Shown: piece by piece, positions 23,920 through 36,159 of the stretch
How the letters are laid out: each line of letters starts with the position of its first letter
Position numbering within the stretch: the first letter of the stretch is position 1
Origin: Symbiodinium kawagutii
Taxonomy: Eukaryota > Sar > Dinophyceae > Suessiales > Symbiodiniaceae
Direction of reading: 5' to 3'
NCBI GenBank assembly: GCA_009767595.1
Contig: VSDK01023660.1
Location: 341,397 to 405,396, forward strand
DNA: 64,000 nt
Made by a program: the position numbers and the translations under genes
Notes under the pieces: model-generated
What the model was told of the DNA's origin: nothing
The model's input: the letters and a program-made list of their open reading frames with translations, nothing else
Databases searched by the model: none

Positions 23920-25700
23920 TCCAAAAGAGCTTCACCGAGACTACCTTGCGGTTTTGCTCCGATGCCACCCGTCATGGTCGCTACGTAAGCGCCGAGCACC
24001 ACACGAAGTCCAAGGATGGCCACTATCGCCGCAATGAACTGATTGTCAAACTTTTGGATCACACGAATCGCCGCGGGGATCAAACATCCAAAAATAAAAA
24101 CCACAAGCATTTGAGTAATGTGCTCCTGGCCGCGGGAGAGAAAGGGTCGCCATGAATGGGCTGAGACTAGAACCAAGCAACCTGCCACTGAAACGTGCAA
24201 ATGCGAGTCACAAATGTCCCTGAAACATCATGAAACCACAACTCTACTGGGCCCAATGGTGCCCTATTGAAACAACTGCCTTTAGGACGCTGAATGTGGT
24301 GATGCCTCAGTGACCTGGTGAAGCTTCCAGCGCTCAAATGTCTGCCACACCATGGTGTTCTTCCCCACAGGCCGTCCTTCAAGGCAGCATCCTTTTGCTT
24401 CTGTAAGCTGCTGGATTCAGCGCTATCTTTGGGTAACTTCTCAAGTTCTTCCTTCAAGGCGTAGAATCCTCGGATGCTTGCGCAGGCTATAGTCATGCGT
24501 CACTCAGAATGCACCTGAGGCTTCTTGTAGCCCTAAAGACCAAGACCGATCACGAACTAAAACCGTCGAATGGGGCTTCCAAAACAAGGACCAAATATAT
24601 ACTGCATTGGCATCCTACCTCAAGCACTCCATCCTTCCCCGTCGGTGATGGTTCTATCCCCATTTCTTGTTGCTTCCAAGACAAACTTCTTCCAACTCGC
24701 CACTCTTAACAGAGATCCATTCATGGTGTCACCAGTGGTGACAGCCTCAAAGTTTCTGTTCTGTTCTGGTTGGTTTGCTCAGCTCCGGCACCAGCCGAGG
24801 CTCGTTGGATGGCCCTGTAGCCGTTGCGCTGGGCGTTCAACTGCGCCAGGCCTCCCAGGGAGATCATCGTGGCGAAGCCCAAGTCGTCACATTGGAACCA
24901 GGCCACGTAGGCGCCGAAGCAGAAGCTGATGAGCCCTGGCAGCGTCGTTCGTGGCATGGACCCGTGGATTCAACGAAGGTCCAATGAGTGGCTACCCTTA
25001 GAGGTCATGGGGACCAGTGAGATCAGTGGACTCGACTGGGGTAGGCAGCTTGGAGGCCCGCACTTCTGAGGGATGCATTGCTGCATGTACTTAAGGAAAT
25101 CATCTAATCGTTGGCCCCCAGCACAAATGAGATGTTCGAAATTGAGGGAATGAGTCTTCCGGAGTGTTCTTACCCTATTCCCGAAGAAACGTCTGACCCC
25201 CGTTCCACGCCTGCAGCCATACCGAAACGTCCAATGTACACGTGGAAAGGTCGTGCTTGCCCTTCAAACAAAGACGGAGTTAGGAGGCTGTTGTGAATGC
25301 ACGCGGCTGATATTCCCAAAGCCTCGTTTGTGCACAGAAGCCACCAGCACTTCCAAACTCACAATGGTCACCACCATGGGAGACCATGGGGAACCCCTAC
25401 ATAATCCTAGTAAAACATCTGGTAGAACCACTGTTCACAGTACCAATATGTACCAATAAACCAGGAGCTGACAAAAATCACTGCAATCAAGCAGCTCCGC
25501 ACAGATGCAGACTGAGTATTGGTCTCTGAAGAACGTGATCCTTGATCAACACCGGCGGGGCATGGATGAAGAAAAACCACAGCAAGAGGCCTGTGGCTCC
25601 AAACCAGTAGATGGTCAAGTTCTTGATGCAAGAGGCCATCTCTGGTGCCCACCGATCCGAAGCTGCGGAACGAAGAGAGATTCACAGCTGAGGCTTTTCC
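23920..25700 (-). CDS. Multi-pass membrane protein exons, possibly MFS-type
   Basis: Minus-strand segments encode hydrophobic helices. About 25668-25545 has YWFGATGLLLWFFFIHAPP, like transmembrane helix 6 of SLC17/MFS carriers. 24940-24780 has LISFCFGAYVAWFQ. About 24130-23935 has LVVFIFGCLIPAAIRVIQKF and FIAAIVAILGLRVVLGAY. A charged piece at about 24500-24375 (FYALKEELEKLPKDS) may be a loop. Joins were not resolved, so one gene or two is open. The first segment is paralogous to 40.0 kb. Confidence 0.4.
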
Positions 25701-26479
25701 AAGTGGAGCGGTGACTGGGACGTTGGCAGGGGATATTAGCCAATGTTGTGGTGCTCGATGTTGTGGCTCATGTTGAGAGGGGATATTAGCCAATGATCAT
25801 GCTCAATGCTGGACAATCCTGGCACAGGTTGGCTGTTCAGCATCAACTGGGACATGAGGCAATGAAACTTATACCATGTTGGAGCAATGGGTAGTACTAT
25901 ACCAGTCAATATTGATTTGTGAGATGTCATGAGTTACACGGTTAGAATGTCAATCCGATGCGCCTGAACCTCTCCCATAAACCCTTGTGTATTGTTTCCA
26001 ATCTGTAGATTTTACAGTGGGCAAGGGGGGTTGTCTAACATAATAAGCAGGGAATGGAATAGTTTCTGTATGAAACGCTCAAACACATAATGCCCCATCT
26101 CACCCTGTTCTCAACAAAGCTCTTCAATACCTGGGATGACGACCCCCTGTGGCTGCGTCCAAGAAACTCCCAAGAACTCATAGAGAGTGCGAGGAATGTT
26201 CCTTGGCACAAAACTGAAATCATCAGCAATCGCCGTCGCCGTTTAAATACACTGATCTACCGGTGAAGCGACTAGAACAAATTGGCCCTCTCCACGACTC
26301 CACTCTCCACTTACATTTGAATGATGACTCTCCCAGGCACACCTTCACTTTCATCTTGGAGCAATCAGATTACTCTAGCAAATGCAACAGGGCTCAGAAC
26401 TTCGGACCATATGAATAAATTGCCCATCTAATTACCATTCAAATAGCTGGTGATTGATCCTAAGGTGGGTAGCTTATTG

Positions 26480-27665
26480 CTATGGATGTCCCACAAATGC
26501 TAATCCCAGACAGCAAATCGCAGCTGCTAGACCAATGATCGACCATGGGCGAACAAGGAACTCCCAGCATCTTTGACCGAGTAGCACAACTGTCATCAAC
26601 TCTCCACAATCAACCATTAGATTTATCGATATGCTCATATACTGCCATATACCATCATATACCATAAGCTTGGCGAACCTGTCCCGATAGTACGGTGACA
26701 CCTGCTCCTTTATCTCAGCGAAATTTGATGGACTGCAACGATATGTAATGAAGTCCGCGACATGAATGGAACACCCAAACGGTTGGTTGCCCATGTGGAT
26801 GAGCATGTTCGTGGATTATGGAGTACCCAACCCTAATTTGTGGCTATGGCAAATAAATCATTGCAACAATGGTTGGGTGTTGCCGAGAACTAGTAGCTGG
26901 GTACTAGTAGCTCTTTTTCCGATGTGTGTGTGTGCCTTTACATCTATCATTTGTACCCTTTCTTCATTGGCTGCGCCTCAACAAAACCAACAACAATCTG
27001 GTCAATCTGGTAGTGTAAGTACATGCGACCAATCCCAACAAACCTTGGGGGAGTTTGAGCCCCAACCGAGCCACAGCGGTCCCAACCTAGGCAGTCCCAA
27101 CCGTCCCAACCTGCACGTTTTCGCCGCTCAAGCGTCCCGCCACTGCGATAGCCGCTTCCGTGACTGCGTGCAGAGGTGCGATTGCTGCGACTGCGGGCTA
27201 GGCCTGGGCGACATTTTGTCACCGCAATGCAGCTACAAACAGAGAAACTGCTTTCCCAGGGGTTCTCTATACAACATGGTGATTTTCCATTGCGATGTTC
27301 GTTTACCAGAGTGTAATCAAAAGGTAGAAGGGCCTAAACAAACAGCTCGAATCGAATCTCAAAAGTGTTCAGTGATGATTCGCAGAAGAACAAGGACTTG
27401 CAATCTGTTTGCCAAACCAGTAACTGGACGACTCATAGGACTGGCTCCCCTGGCCCTCGCCTTGAAAGAGCAGTGCCAATGGCAGAGCCACCTTCGTTGT
27501 CCATGCTGCAAAGGTGGCCGCCCTGAGCTAAGAAGAGCCACCGGTCTGCTGTGCTTCGTTTCGGATCTGCTGTGGCAGACACCTTGCGATGAGAATCTAC
27601 GTGAGATCGAGATGAGTCAATCTCAAATATATCTTACTTCAGAATCACCTGCAGATCAATCTTAA
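26480..27665. other. Overlapping unassigned ORFs on both strands
   Basis: On the minus strand, 26620-26480 has a hydrophobic stretch (SIIGLAAAICCLGLAFVG) that could be a membrane exon. On the plus strand an open frame of 299 codons spans 26766-27665. It is Cys/Gln-rich without a known domain and runs against the local gene direction. Neither is convincing alone. Confidence 0.3.
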
Positions 27666-29370
27666 AGATCATTTGCAACGGGAGATCTAGATGAATAAAC
27701 CAGAGATGCGAGGTCACATTTGCCACCTATTTCCGTGGTGAAAATGCTGGGGAATGCTTTCACAGCATCCACCTCCCAGGAATTCCTAACTCTTGGATCC
27801 CCACTTACCATGGCAGGGGCCGGGTGAATTCACCCAGCTTTGATGAGTTCCTCCACCTTAGATGGGCCATTTACCATGGCTATTACCTATAACCCACACG
27901 GGGACCTGGGACTCCCCAAGTCGTCGGCCCATCCCCTTGGCGTGGCCAGCACTGCACCTCTTGTGGACCTGCGTCCAGCCCAAGGAGGAAGACCAAGGCC
28001 TGGGACGAAAGCGAAAAGAATGGCACCAGGGGGTTCCAACAGCTGAAACGAATATGTTTTTATATGTTTTACATCAAATTTGAAGAAATGTGTTTACAAA
28101 CCAAAATATAAAAGCACATGTGCATTTTTTAAAACAAAAAAGATTTTTAAGTAAAATCAAAACTATAATGCCCAGGAAAGTCTACGAAAGTCGTGTGAAG
28201 ACGCCTTGTTTTTCACACTTTGTTTTTCACACTTTGCCCCGCAAGATCTCGGGTAAGTCGACTCAAGGGATGATGCTGATCATCGTCTTCCCGGCAAGAT
28301 GACATTGATCGCAGCGCGCGATTGATTGGAAGACTCTATAACACTTTGCCCTGCTTTGAAACCTGCCCAACTGTCGATGTTGCCGGAAGCATTATCATTC
28401 AAGCTGGCATGAAACTTGAGGCGGCCCAATCCTACAGAGCTTCACACCAAAACAATATCAAACAGGGAGCAGGGAAGTCCAGAGTCTGGATGATTAGTAT
28501 ACATATAGTGAAATATCATAATTGGTTTGCTACTATAAATGATAAATAGTACTTCTTTTGTTAAGATCATTGTGCATTTAATGCCAGATCCCATCCAGAT
28601 GTCCTTGTTTTTCGCAATCTGAGCTTCCCCGACGACTGCGTGGCACAGGGAAGAGGGGTCCTTGCACAAATCTCATCTCTGATAGGGACATCAATCAGAA
28701 ACCCTCGCAGCTTTCATATACATCAGAATATCATCAGATCTATGTATCTCAAGTCATAGGGGTACCCCCAAATCATCCACGATCTATCATTTATAATAAA
28801 AAACAACCATGTTTGCCTCATATCTATGTATCTCAATATTCTCAGTTGTCTTGGGCATGCAGCAATTTATGTCCTAATATATTACGGAAGCAGGTCATCT
28901 GGGAAACGGTGCTTTGGATGGTCTCTCTTCTTAGCGATGCTGTTTGAGGTTGTCTACTTCTATGTTGCTGCCAAGGCTCTTTGAGATTGGTACCACAGTC
29001 GCCATGGATGGGCTTGGCACAGGCCAGACCCCGGCACAGGGTAAGTCTACTTCCACAACCCAGGGCCGTGAAACTATAGATTTTCAGAGGTTAAAGTATT
29101 GGTTGTCTAAGGGTGCAAAGTGTTCAGCAACTCTTGTTGTTTCATCTGGTTTCAAAGGTTGAATGTGCCAAGCATGCTGGCTTGCCAACAAAAGAACCTG
29201 CCAAACTACGTTGGCCCTGGCAGCGGATTGACGTCCAGCAGAACAGCCAGGTCGCTTCAGTATGATTTGGGTCTGCCTCAAAAATTTGGTGACGGGTCAT
29301 GATAGGGATACACTGCTTGAACAATGATGATTAACGGTGATTCATACTTATTCAATATTATCAAGAGGAA
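27666..29370. other. No confidently recognised gene
   Basis: Short frames only. A partial family A element lies at 28757-28820 (GGGGTACCCCCAAATCATCC plus AT-rich tail). Confidence 0.4.
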
Positions 29371-29607
29371 TCAATGATCGTTCACAATCATCAATGGTTG
29401 ATAATGGTTGCTACTGTACCGTGGACACTGGTTGATTGTGAAAATCGTAGCTCTAAGCTCTCGTGAATCGTTTCCCCCATCACCAACTCCATGGGTCACT
29501 TTCGATCGCGCCCAACGCGTCGGAAGTTTCCATTCCACTGACCATGAGCTTCCAAGATGCGAAGATGCTATGTACTCAAATTGGGTTTCACCAGCAGCAA
29601 TGAGCAC
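29371..29607 (-). CDS. Candidate exon of unknown protein
   Basis: About 60 residues of protein-like composition (ETQFEYIASSHLGSSWSVEW). The family is unknown and the boundaries are not fixed. Confidence 0.25.
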   Translation of the reverse strand: MLIAAGETQFEYIASSHLGSSWSVEWKLPTRWARSKVTHGVGDGGNDSRELRATIFTINQCPRYSSNHYQPLMIVNDH

Positions 29608-29659
29608 CAGAATCTGCTACAAACACACAATAGTCACCACATGGATTCAAATGAAATAG

Positions 29660-30640
29660 TTGTAATATGTCACGTCATTCGTGAGCGATCATAACAATAC
29701 TCCTAGTCATGATGACTCAGCAATAGATTATCACCAAAAACTAAAAGTGTTAGTTGCGCCTCCAAGAATGCCTGTACCCCAACTCATTTCATGTTTCCAA
29801 CACAAAATTATTTGATGATTTACGAATCCAGTCTAAGAACATCAAGAGCGCTACAAACGGTATTACCGATCTCTCGCGGTGAGTATGAGTCTTCTTTCAG
29901 GATCAGTTGCCATGTGCATCCATTGTATTTTCTACTAGCCACTCAACCTTGACCATGATATACCTTCTCAGTTGCTCATCAGTGACTCACCTACACCTGC
30001 TCAGGCCTTTTGCGTATCCGCTTTCGTGAGTCTCACGCAGGGCGCAACCAGCTGAGCACAATGCAGAGATTGAAGAGTTTTATGTGAGGACTACTCTCAG
30101 AACTGTGAGTATTGGCTACCGTTTCGATGGGCTGAATGAGTGCTATACATAAATTACCAAAGCAGAAATTGTCCATCAGTACTATCATGAACTATTGCTT
30201 ACAAATGCCTGACATTTGGTGGAAACTCTTTCACTAACCTTGGGACTTGGGACCTTCAGTTCGATCTGAAATGATTCAGTACTGCTTGATCAAAATTGTT
30301 TGAAAAAAACACGGTTTTCAGCACCGCAATGTTCATGGACAAACCCGTTGCAAGTTAACTCATTGAGCCAATCTGATTGCCGCCGCAGTGACTCTTGAAT
30401 GCTGCAGTGAAACCGATCAAATCCATCTCAGACCTGCGAAAACACCTCGGGCAAGATGTTGCCACATCAGTTTTCACAGTTTCCAAGAAATAATGCCTTG
30501 CTAAAAGCACTATTTTTATCTCTGTTCAAGCCCTTGCTAGACTAGATTCCGAATGCCGAACCCCCATTCCAGGAGAGGCCTTTTTCAAGTCATCTGAGTA
30601 TGGGCCGGTTATGCGGTCAAAAAAAATAGCATGTTCCCTT
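29660..30640. other. No recognisable gene
   Basis: Almost devoid of frames longer than 60 codons. No repeat or RNA structure was recognised. Confidence 0.5.
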
Positions 30641-30657
30641 CAAAATCAATACTCAAG

Positions 30658-30756
30658 TGGTGGTTTTTCAAAATAGGGGTACCCCCAAATCATCCGATAT
30701 TCATCATTTATAGCATCAAACCTACCATTTTTGGGGTACCCATGCGTAAACCCACC
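30658..30756. mobile_element. MITE-like element, family A, copy 5
   Basis: Begins GGTGGTTTTTCAAAATAGGG, continues GTACCCCCAAATCATCC, and ends GGGGTACCCATGCG with AAACCCACC. About 99 bp, among the best-preserved copies. Confidence 0.7.
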
Positions 30757-31280
30757 ATAACTTTGGCGTTCCCTATGGCTACCTCCACATGGGATCTCAG
30801 TTTCAGTCCAGGGTCCAGACCCCCAGGCAGCACGGCCTATCACGCTTGATCGTTGCCGGCCGGGTGCGTCTGGCAGCGATGAAGCCAGGACGAGGACGGC
30901 AGCACAACATCCACCGCATGAGAAGATGAGGCAACTGCCGCGTCATGAGATTGCATGAGAAAGTATGAGCCATTGTCAGCTATATGAACAAACAGAAACA
31001 CAAGCAAGTAGCTGCCCATGGTGGGAGGCAAAAAATGAAGTTCAATGTTCCGCGTCAATTTTTGCACGCTTCCATGATGATGGATCAAAAATTTCATTGT
31101 GGTTCAGTGGTCAAAAGCGGTAGATTCTGTTGACTCAAAATGAATCGTCGCTCTCTCATGCTCCCTCAACACCAAAGTTTTAAACCGATGGATTTAAACC
31201 CAAAAAACATTGAAAAACCATGGAGAAAGGCCAGAAAAGGCCCCAGCCTATGGCTACCTTTGTGGGCCCCGCAGTTCACA

Positions 31281-31410
31281 TCAGGTCTTGGTCGCTGTTG
31301 GGCACCCGGTGATACCCTTGTGGCTCGCCTCGCTCATCTCAGTGCTTTCGCCCAGGCGGTTCCCAGAGCCACCAAAGGCCTCATCGTGACTATCAACAAA
31401 TTTTAGCCAA
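31281..31410 (-). CDS. Candidate exon of unknown protein
   Basis: A minus-strand segment of about 40 residues, HWLKFVDSHDEAFGGSGNRL and on. Composition is protein-like. No family recognised. Confidence 0.25.
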
Positions 31411-31639
31411 TGCCATAGCTGAAATATGCTGAAATACCATTCTCGTTCAGCAACACTTGGAGAATATGAAACGGTAATCCGCCAAGTGTTCCTTGGTGGG
31501 CAATGCTGAAATTGAATTTGTTCATATTTGGTCTGGAAAAGAATGAAGAAAACGAAGGGCTTGTAGTGAGAAAGCCCTTGGTAGATGGGCGGAGCATCGC
31601 TGGAAACATGGAATGAAGGCACGCCTACTTTCTATGTTT

Positions 31640-32160
31640 TATTTTGCCCGTTGGCGGATCATTTTTTTGGGCTTACTTATGTGCTTCTGTGCATGCGTGC
31701 TTGTTGGCTAGTGTTTGTGTGTGTGTGTGTTTTGCTTGTTTGTGTTGATGTGTGTATTTTTTGGATTGTCTGCTGGCGCTGTTTTGCTGAACTTCGAAGC
31801 TCTCTTTGTTCGTTGTGTGATTTTTTGTTTCTTTATGTGCACGTTTGCTTGTTGGCTTGTTTGCTTGCTTTTTTGGCCGGTCGGTTGGTTGGTCGGTTGT
31901 TTCTTCGCTTGGCTTTTTGCTTTCTTGTCGACTTGCAAGTTTACGTGCGCGCTTGTTTATACGTTCTTCAGCCTCTGTCTCTGCATGTGGCCACCTGTCA
32001 TCTGGCCATCTATCTGCGAATCTGTGTCTACCCAGGTCTTTGACTATCTATGTATCTCGCTACCGCTATGTATCTTTGTGTCTCTCGATTCACATGTTTA
32101 TCCATCCATTGATCTTTTTCCCACCTGCCTACTAAGAGTTACTCCTGCATACTACGGCCT
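31640..32160. repeat. GT/TTG-rich low-complexity region
   Basis: Dense TTTG, TGTG and CTTG words up to about 31960, then CTATGTATCT-like words. Overlapping 70-160-codon frames rich in Cys, Leu, Phe and Val follow from the base composition and are not called as genes. Confidence 0.6.
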
Positions 32161-32703
32161 TTATCCGCACATACGAAGTGTCTTTAAGTGTACCATGGTT
32201 TAGCATTCAGTAGCGCATATTCATGCAGGCAGATAAAGCATATCTGCTTGCAGCATAGCCTTACCTTGATGTATCCATGTGCAGACATGCACCATTCTGT
32301 GCCCAACATGTCGGCTTTCTGCACATGAAACATACATATCATGCATGTGCCTAGTTCCATGGTCTATAGGGAATTCGAAGGGCACCAAAAAAGCTCCCTT
32401 TCCAATACTTCTGGTTGTTTGGGAAAACAAATCAATCTCCAAGTCTTCAAGTCACAAGAATACATACATCCATTTACTGTATCAATTGCCAAAGTCTGTA
32501 GCACGAAAAACTTGCATGTCCCTCAATCTTCATCTTAAGAGTGATGTGCAACTGCGGCAAACGTAGCGAGCCGCCAGAGGACCCACCGGGGCACCGGGCG
32601 ACAAACTGGCCCGGAGCACTAGTGGTTGCAGCACCTGGAAAATGCTACGCAAGACTGATGGATACTGATGGCTTATATCCTACCAGTCTTGATGGCTATC
32701 CCA

Positions 32704-32931
32704 TCATGTAGATACGATTTGGGGAAGCAATTGTGTCACAGATACGGGAAAAGAAAAACCTTGTGGTACACATTTGGCTTCCCGGAGTTTCACTCTGATG
32801 TTCTCAGCCTGGTTTCCGAGTTGCCTTGCAATGTTAGACTCCGGTAAACCAACCTGGTTGCGTGGCAAATCCACCATAAAAATAGCCGGCTGACCTATCA
32901 AATGTGGCGATTTGTAGGGCAACCAGGTCAC
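32704..32931 (-). CDS. Candidate exon of unknown protein
   Basis: A minus-strand open segment including IFMVDLPRNQVGLPESNIAR and ENIRVKLREAKCVPQG. Protein-like, family unknown. Confidence 0.3.
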   Translation of the reverse strand: MTWLPYKSPHLIGQPAIFMVDLPRNQVGLPESNIARQLGNQAENIRVKLREAKCVPQGFSFPVSVTQLLPQIVST

Positions 32932-33097
32932 TTTACATCTCGGTGATGGCTATCCCATCACCTGATCAGCGCATCACCGGCTCCCGATGCCTGGGGCTGA
33001 GGTCCTGAGCTGGAAGAGACCCGATGACATGACGTCCATATCTGCTTGAGGGTCAGTCATGGACACCCATGGATAGATATATTGGGACCATTAACCA

Positions 33098-33200
33098 CCA
33101 TGGATCTAACTGGGGGACCCCAAAAAACAGTTGCTTGATTGCTATGAGTGGTTAATAAGCTGAATGATTTGGGGGTCCCCTAGCTATTGAGAAACCACCG
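33098..33200. mobile_element. MITE-like element, family A, copy 6
   Basis: Has ACTGGGGGACCCC on the left and GAATGATTTGGGGGTCCCC followed by ATTGAGAAACCACC on the right. A related fragment (ACTGGGGGTGGTTTATCAAT) follows at 33283. Confidence 0.6.
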
Positions 33201-33822
33201 CGTGATCAATGGTAGATCCATTCATAAATCCATAAACCACCCCTATTTGGGATCAATCACGAGCTATGGGTCGCAGGTAAACTGGGGGTGGTTTATCAAT
33301 AGGGATCCACCATGAAATGATGATTTACCACATGGACTTCCCGAAATTCTGTGGTCAATGCTGGCGATGGCTCTCAATGGCAGAAAACAACCAACACGAA
33401 TCAATCAATTCGCTGATCCGAAGCATCCGAAACTTGGCATTTTTCTAGCTAGGGAACCAACCTCTCTTGGGGGGTATACAGTATCGATTGTGGACACCTG
33501 AACCCCCTACCAAACCCTAAGATATATTGTCGGCTTTAGGATTTCTCCGCCTCATCATACGATATGGCAGCGTCAGATGCCAAATCAACGGAACACCTGG
33601 CTATGAAGAACCTTGTTGATGAGAGGGATTCCTGCCGGGTGGAATCACTGTCACCAAAACATGCTCTTGGACCAAGCATGAACCAAGAAGCAGTAGTGAT
33701 TCACTCGGAAGCTCACCAAACCCAACAGAACCAGTAGAACTACTATGGGATTGCCTCAAATCTTCCCACACCTGTCCAAGCCACGCTCGCTCATCCCCAA
33801 GGTCAGAAAAGTTTCGGTAACC

Positions 33823-34518
33823 TCAACAGGCGTGCTCACACCAGCGATGTTTTGCATGGCATCTGCGTTCGAGAACCTGCGCCGTACCTCCCACTGAATT
33901 CAAACAAACATTGTGGATGCCAATCAACCCATGTGCTATCTTCGGAGCAGTCCCTTTCCAGCTGGGAAGCAGATTCCGGAACGCCGGGACAGACCCTAAC
34001 CCAAATTGCCGACTACAGGACGTTTTGGTTTGTCCATCTGAAGTTTTGCCCCAAGGCTGGCGGTTACAGGAGAAATCATGTGGGCTTGGCGGGGGACCAC
34101 CTTCAGACAAAGCCAACCCACTCGAAGAGAAACTTCTGAGTACCTCACGTCGATCTACCTGTACATCCACATCATAGGATGAAGTGGCAGACGCCGCTAT
34201 CTGGCACCAGCGACAGGCATGCAACACAATGGGAGGAAGCTGACGAGCTTGTCTGGGTTGATCCCAGGCTTTGACTGTACAACCACTGAATCTCAAGTTT
34301 GAGACCCAAAGCCCAAGTGGTGCTGATGAGCCGACCGCACAAATTTGTTGCGAGAAAAAGGTTGCCACTGTCCTATGAACCCAAGGTGAACTTGCCAACA
34401 TGAGGACTGGAAATGCTCGGCGCCGACATGTGCTGACCACTTGGAGGGGACTGCAGGTGCCCAACTTGCCCACTGCGCACCCATGAAGTGCCCAGAAGAC
34501 TGCAACGCCCACCTGCAA
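33823..34518 (-). CDS. 231-codon ORF, unknown
   Basis: The longest unassigned minus-strand frame in the middle of the window. It is rich in Ser, Cys, Trp and Arg, with no recognised motif. Plus-strand frames of 90-100 codons overlap it. It could contain a real exon with spurious extension. Confidence 0.25.
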   Translation of the reverse strand: MQVGVAVFWALHGCAVGKLGTCSPLQVVSTCRRRAFPVLMLASSPWVHRTVATFFSQQICAVGSSAPLGLWVSNLRFSGCTVKAWDQPRQARQLPPIVLHACRWCQIAASATSSYDVDVQVDRREVLRSFSSSGLALSEGGPPPSPHDFSCNRQPWGKTSDGQTKTSCSRQFGLGSVPAFRNLLPSWKGTAPKIAHGLIGIHNVCLNSVGGTAQVLERRCHAKHRWCEHAC

Positions 34519-34566
34519 GGCTGGATGTCGATGGGCGAGGGACCAAGATGTGTTCTTTCCCTGAGA

Positions 34567-35213
34567 TTAAACCTGTGGTGGCATCCCAATCACATGGCTA
34601 TGGATCAAGCAGTTAACCAACCAACTAATGAGGGATTTCCACCAAATCACGGGAGCCCATGCGAGTTTCATCTTGGGAAAGGCTTGATCTCGAACGGAAT
34701 CCTTCGCATTCAGGGGTTTCTGGAAGCTTTTTAGATCCTCTACTTCAAACAATTCAAGCTCTGTGGGTGTCGTCAATACCAAAAAGCCCCTAGGCTCCTC
34801 TCAGTGATGTGAGGTAGGATTAGGAAAGCCATGAGGGACCCTAATAGTTGTGGACCTGTATGCACACATAGCATGCCGTGCACCCCAAAAACTTGATTAT
34901 TCCCCATCTTGCAACGCATCTTGCCATGACTAGTGATCAGCTTTTGGATGGTTCGGGGTACTATCATTCACAGACACGCGACCATTGACCACTTATCGAC
35001 CATTACTTCGCCATGATTCACCCACTCAACCATCAACTCTTTCTCAAGGGTACCGGCATGCCGGGCCCCAACCACGGGTTGTCTCCACCAACCTCTGCAG
35101 AAACGCTGCTCCAGGCGATCTAAGCGTGTCTTGGAGGGTAGAAATCGCTCAAAGCCTCGGCGGTCAAGAAGACCTTTGTCTAGCTCATGTGAAGCAGATT
35201 TTGACAATGACAC
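34567..35213 (-). CDS. Two candidate exons, unknown protein
   Basis: 34780-34640 encodes LTTPTELELFEVEDLKSFQK and a Lys/Trp-containing continuation. 35170-34980 encodes RRGFERFLPSKTRLDRLEQR and more. Both are protein-like on the minus strand and may be neighbouring exons of one gene. Confidence 0.3.
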
Positions 35214-35669
35214 GCTACTGCATTCCCGCTGGTCAACAGATCCTTTGTTGATACCAGTCTGACAGCTCAGGCTTTGGACTTGATTCGAGCCAAAATACCC
35301 TTTCTTAATGAATTTCTATTTGTGGTTCATAGTGGCTATTACCACCACATTACTAGTAACCATTACTGGCCAACCTCAGATTACTCTCGAAGGCATGTAC
35401 CAACAAGAATGTTGTCCCAAGTCGCACGTGCATTGAACAGGTCTCTGCTAGTTGGCATGTTCACAACTAGTCTTGGATGGTATTGACGCGCCTAGCAGGG
35501 TTCTCACAAACCAGCCAGGCCATTTGTCCGCGATTTCTTTCATCATATCTGATCTCGTCATGCCATTGTTGCTTGATAGATATTCCGACACCATGTATCA
35601 GGGGTCATACAATTATCCCCAACATGATTTCCCAACCCGACAAAGACACCAATGATGTTCCTGATTTAC

Positions 35670-35760
35670 CAGGTGCCGCGTAGTGCTGCCTTGGTCCACG
35701 CACGGAACTTCTTGTAAGCGTAGCCCACCACCAGCGCAGCGATGAAGCTCTGGCATCGTG
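35670..35760 (-). CDS. Candidate membrane-helix exon
   Basis: The minus-strand frame encodes CQSFIAALVVGYAYKKFRAW followed by TKAALRG: one hydrophobic helix and a basic flank. The family is unknown. Confidence 0.3.
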
Positions 35761-36159
35761 GCACCGCATGGCGTTGTGGTTTTCATGGCTGCCATCCCCC
35801 AACCCTTCCAAGTTTCAGTCTTTTCTCACAGGGAAACAGCGAATTGGAAGGTCTAACGGCTATTGATTCGCCCATGCTATGAGCCCATCGCATGAGCCTA
35901 TCATGAGTCCATTCTGCCCATGCTCACCCAAGCCCTAGCCCAGCAGCACCCATGTGATCCGGAAACCGTTCAGCAACATGAAGAAGGCAGTCAAAGCTAT
36001 AGGGTACCACCTCATCCAGCAGGCTCCATAGCAAGGGCATCCCAAGTCAGTGTACATTGTGGATCTCCAAAATCAACAGGCAGACTCCATCTTGAGGCTT
36101 TGACTTGTTCGGAATCTGAACCTGATGGCAGAGGCTCAGAGGAATAGAATTTGCAGGCG

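Noticed and set aside
26766..27665. 299-codon plus-strand frame as a definite gene
   Set aside because: No recognised domain, opposite to the local gene direction, and antisense frames of 60-90 codons overlap; kept only as an unassigned ORF.
31585..32203. 152- and 162-codon Cys/Leu/Phe-rich frames resembling membrane proteins
   Set aside because: They follow from GT/TTG-rich low-complexity DNA; three frames are open at once.
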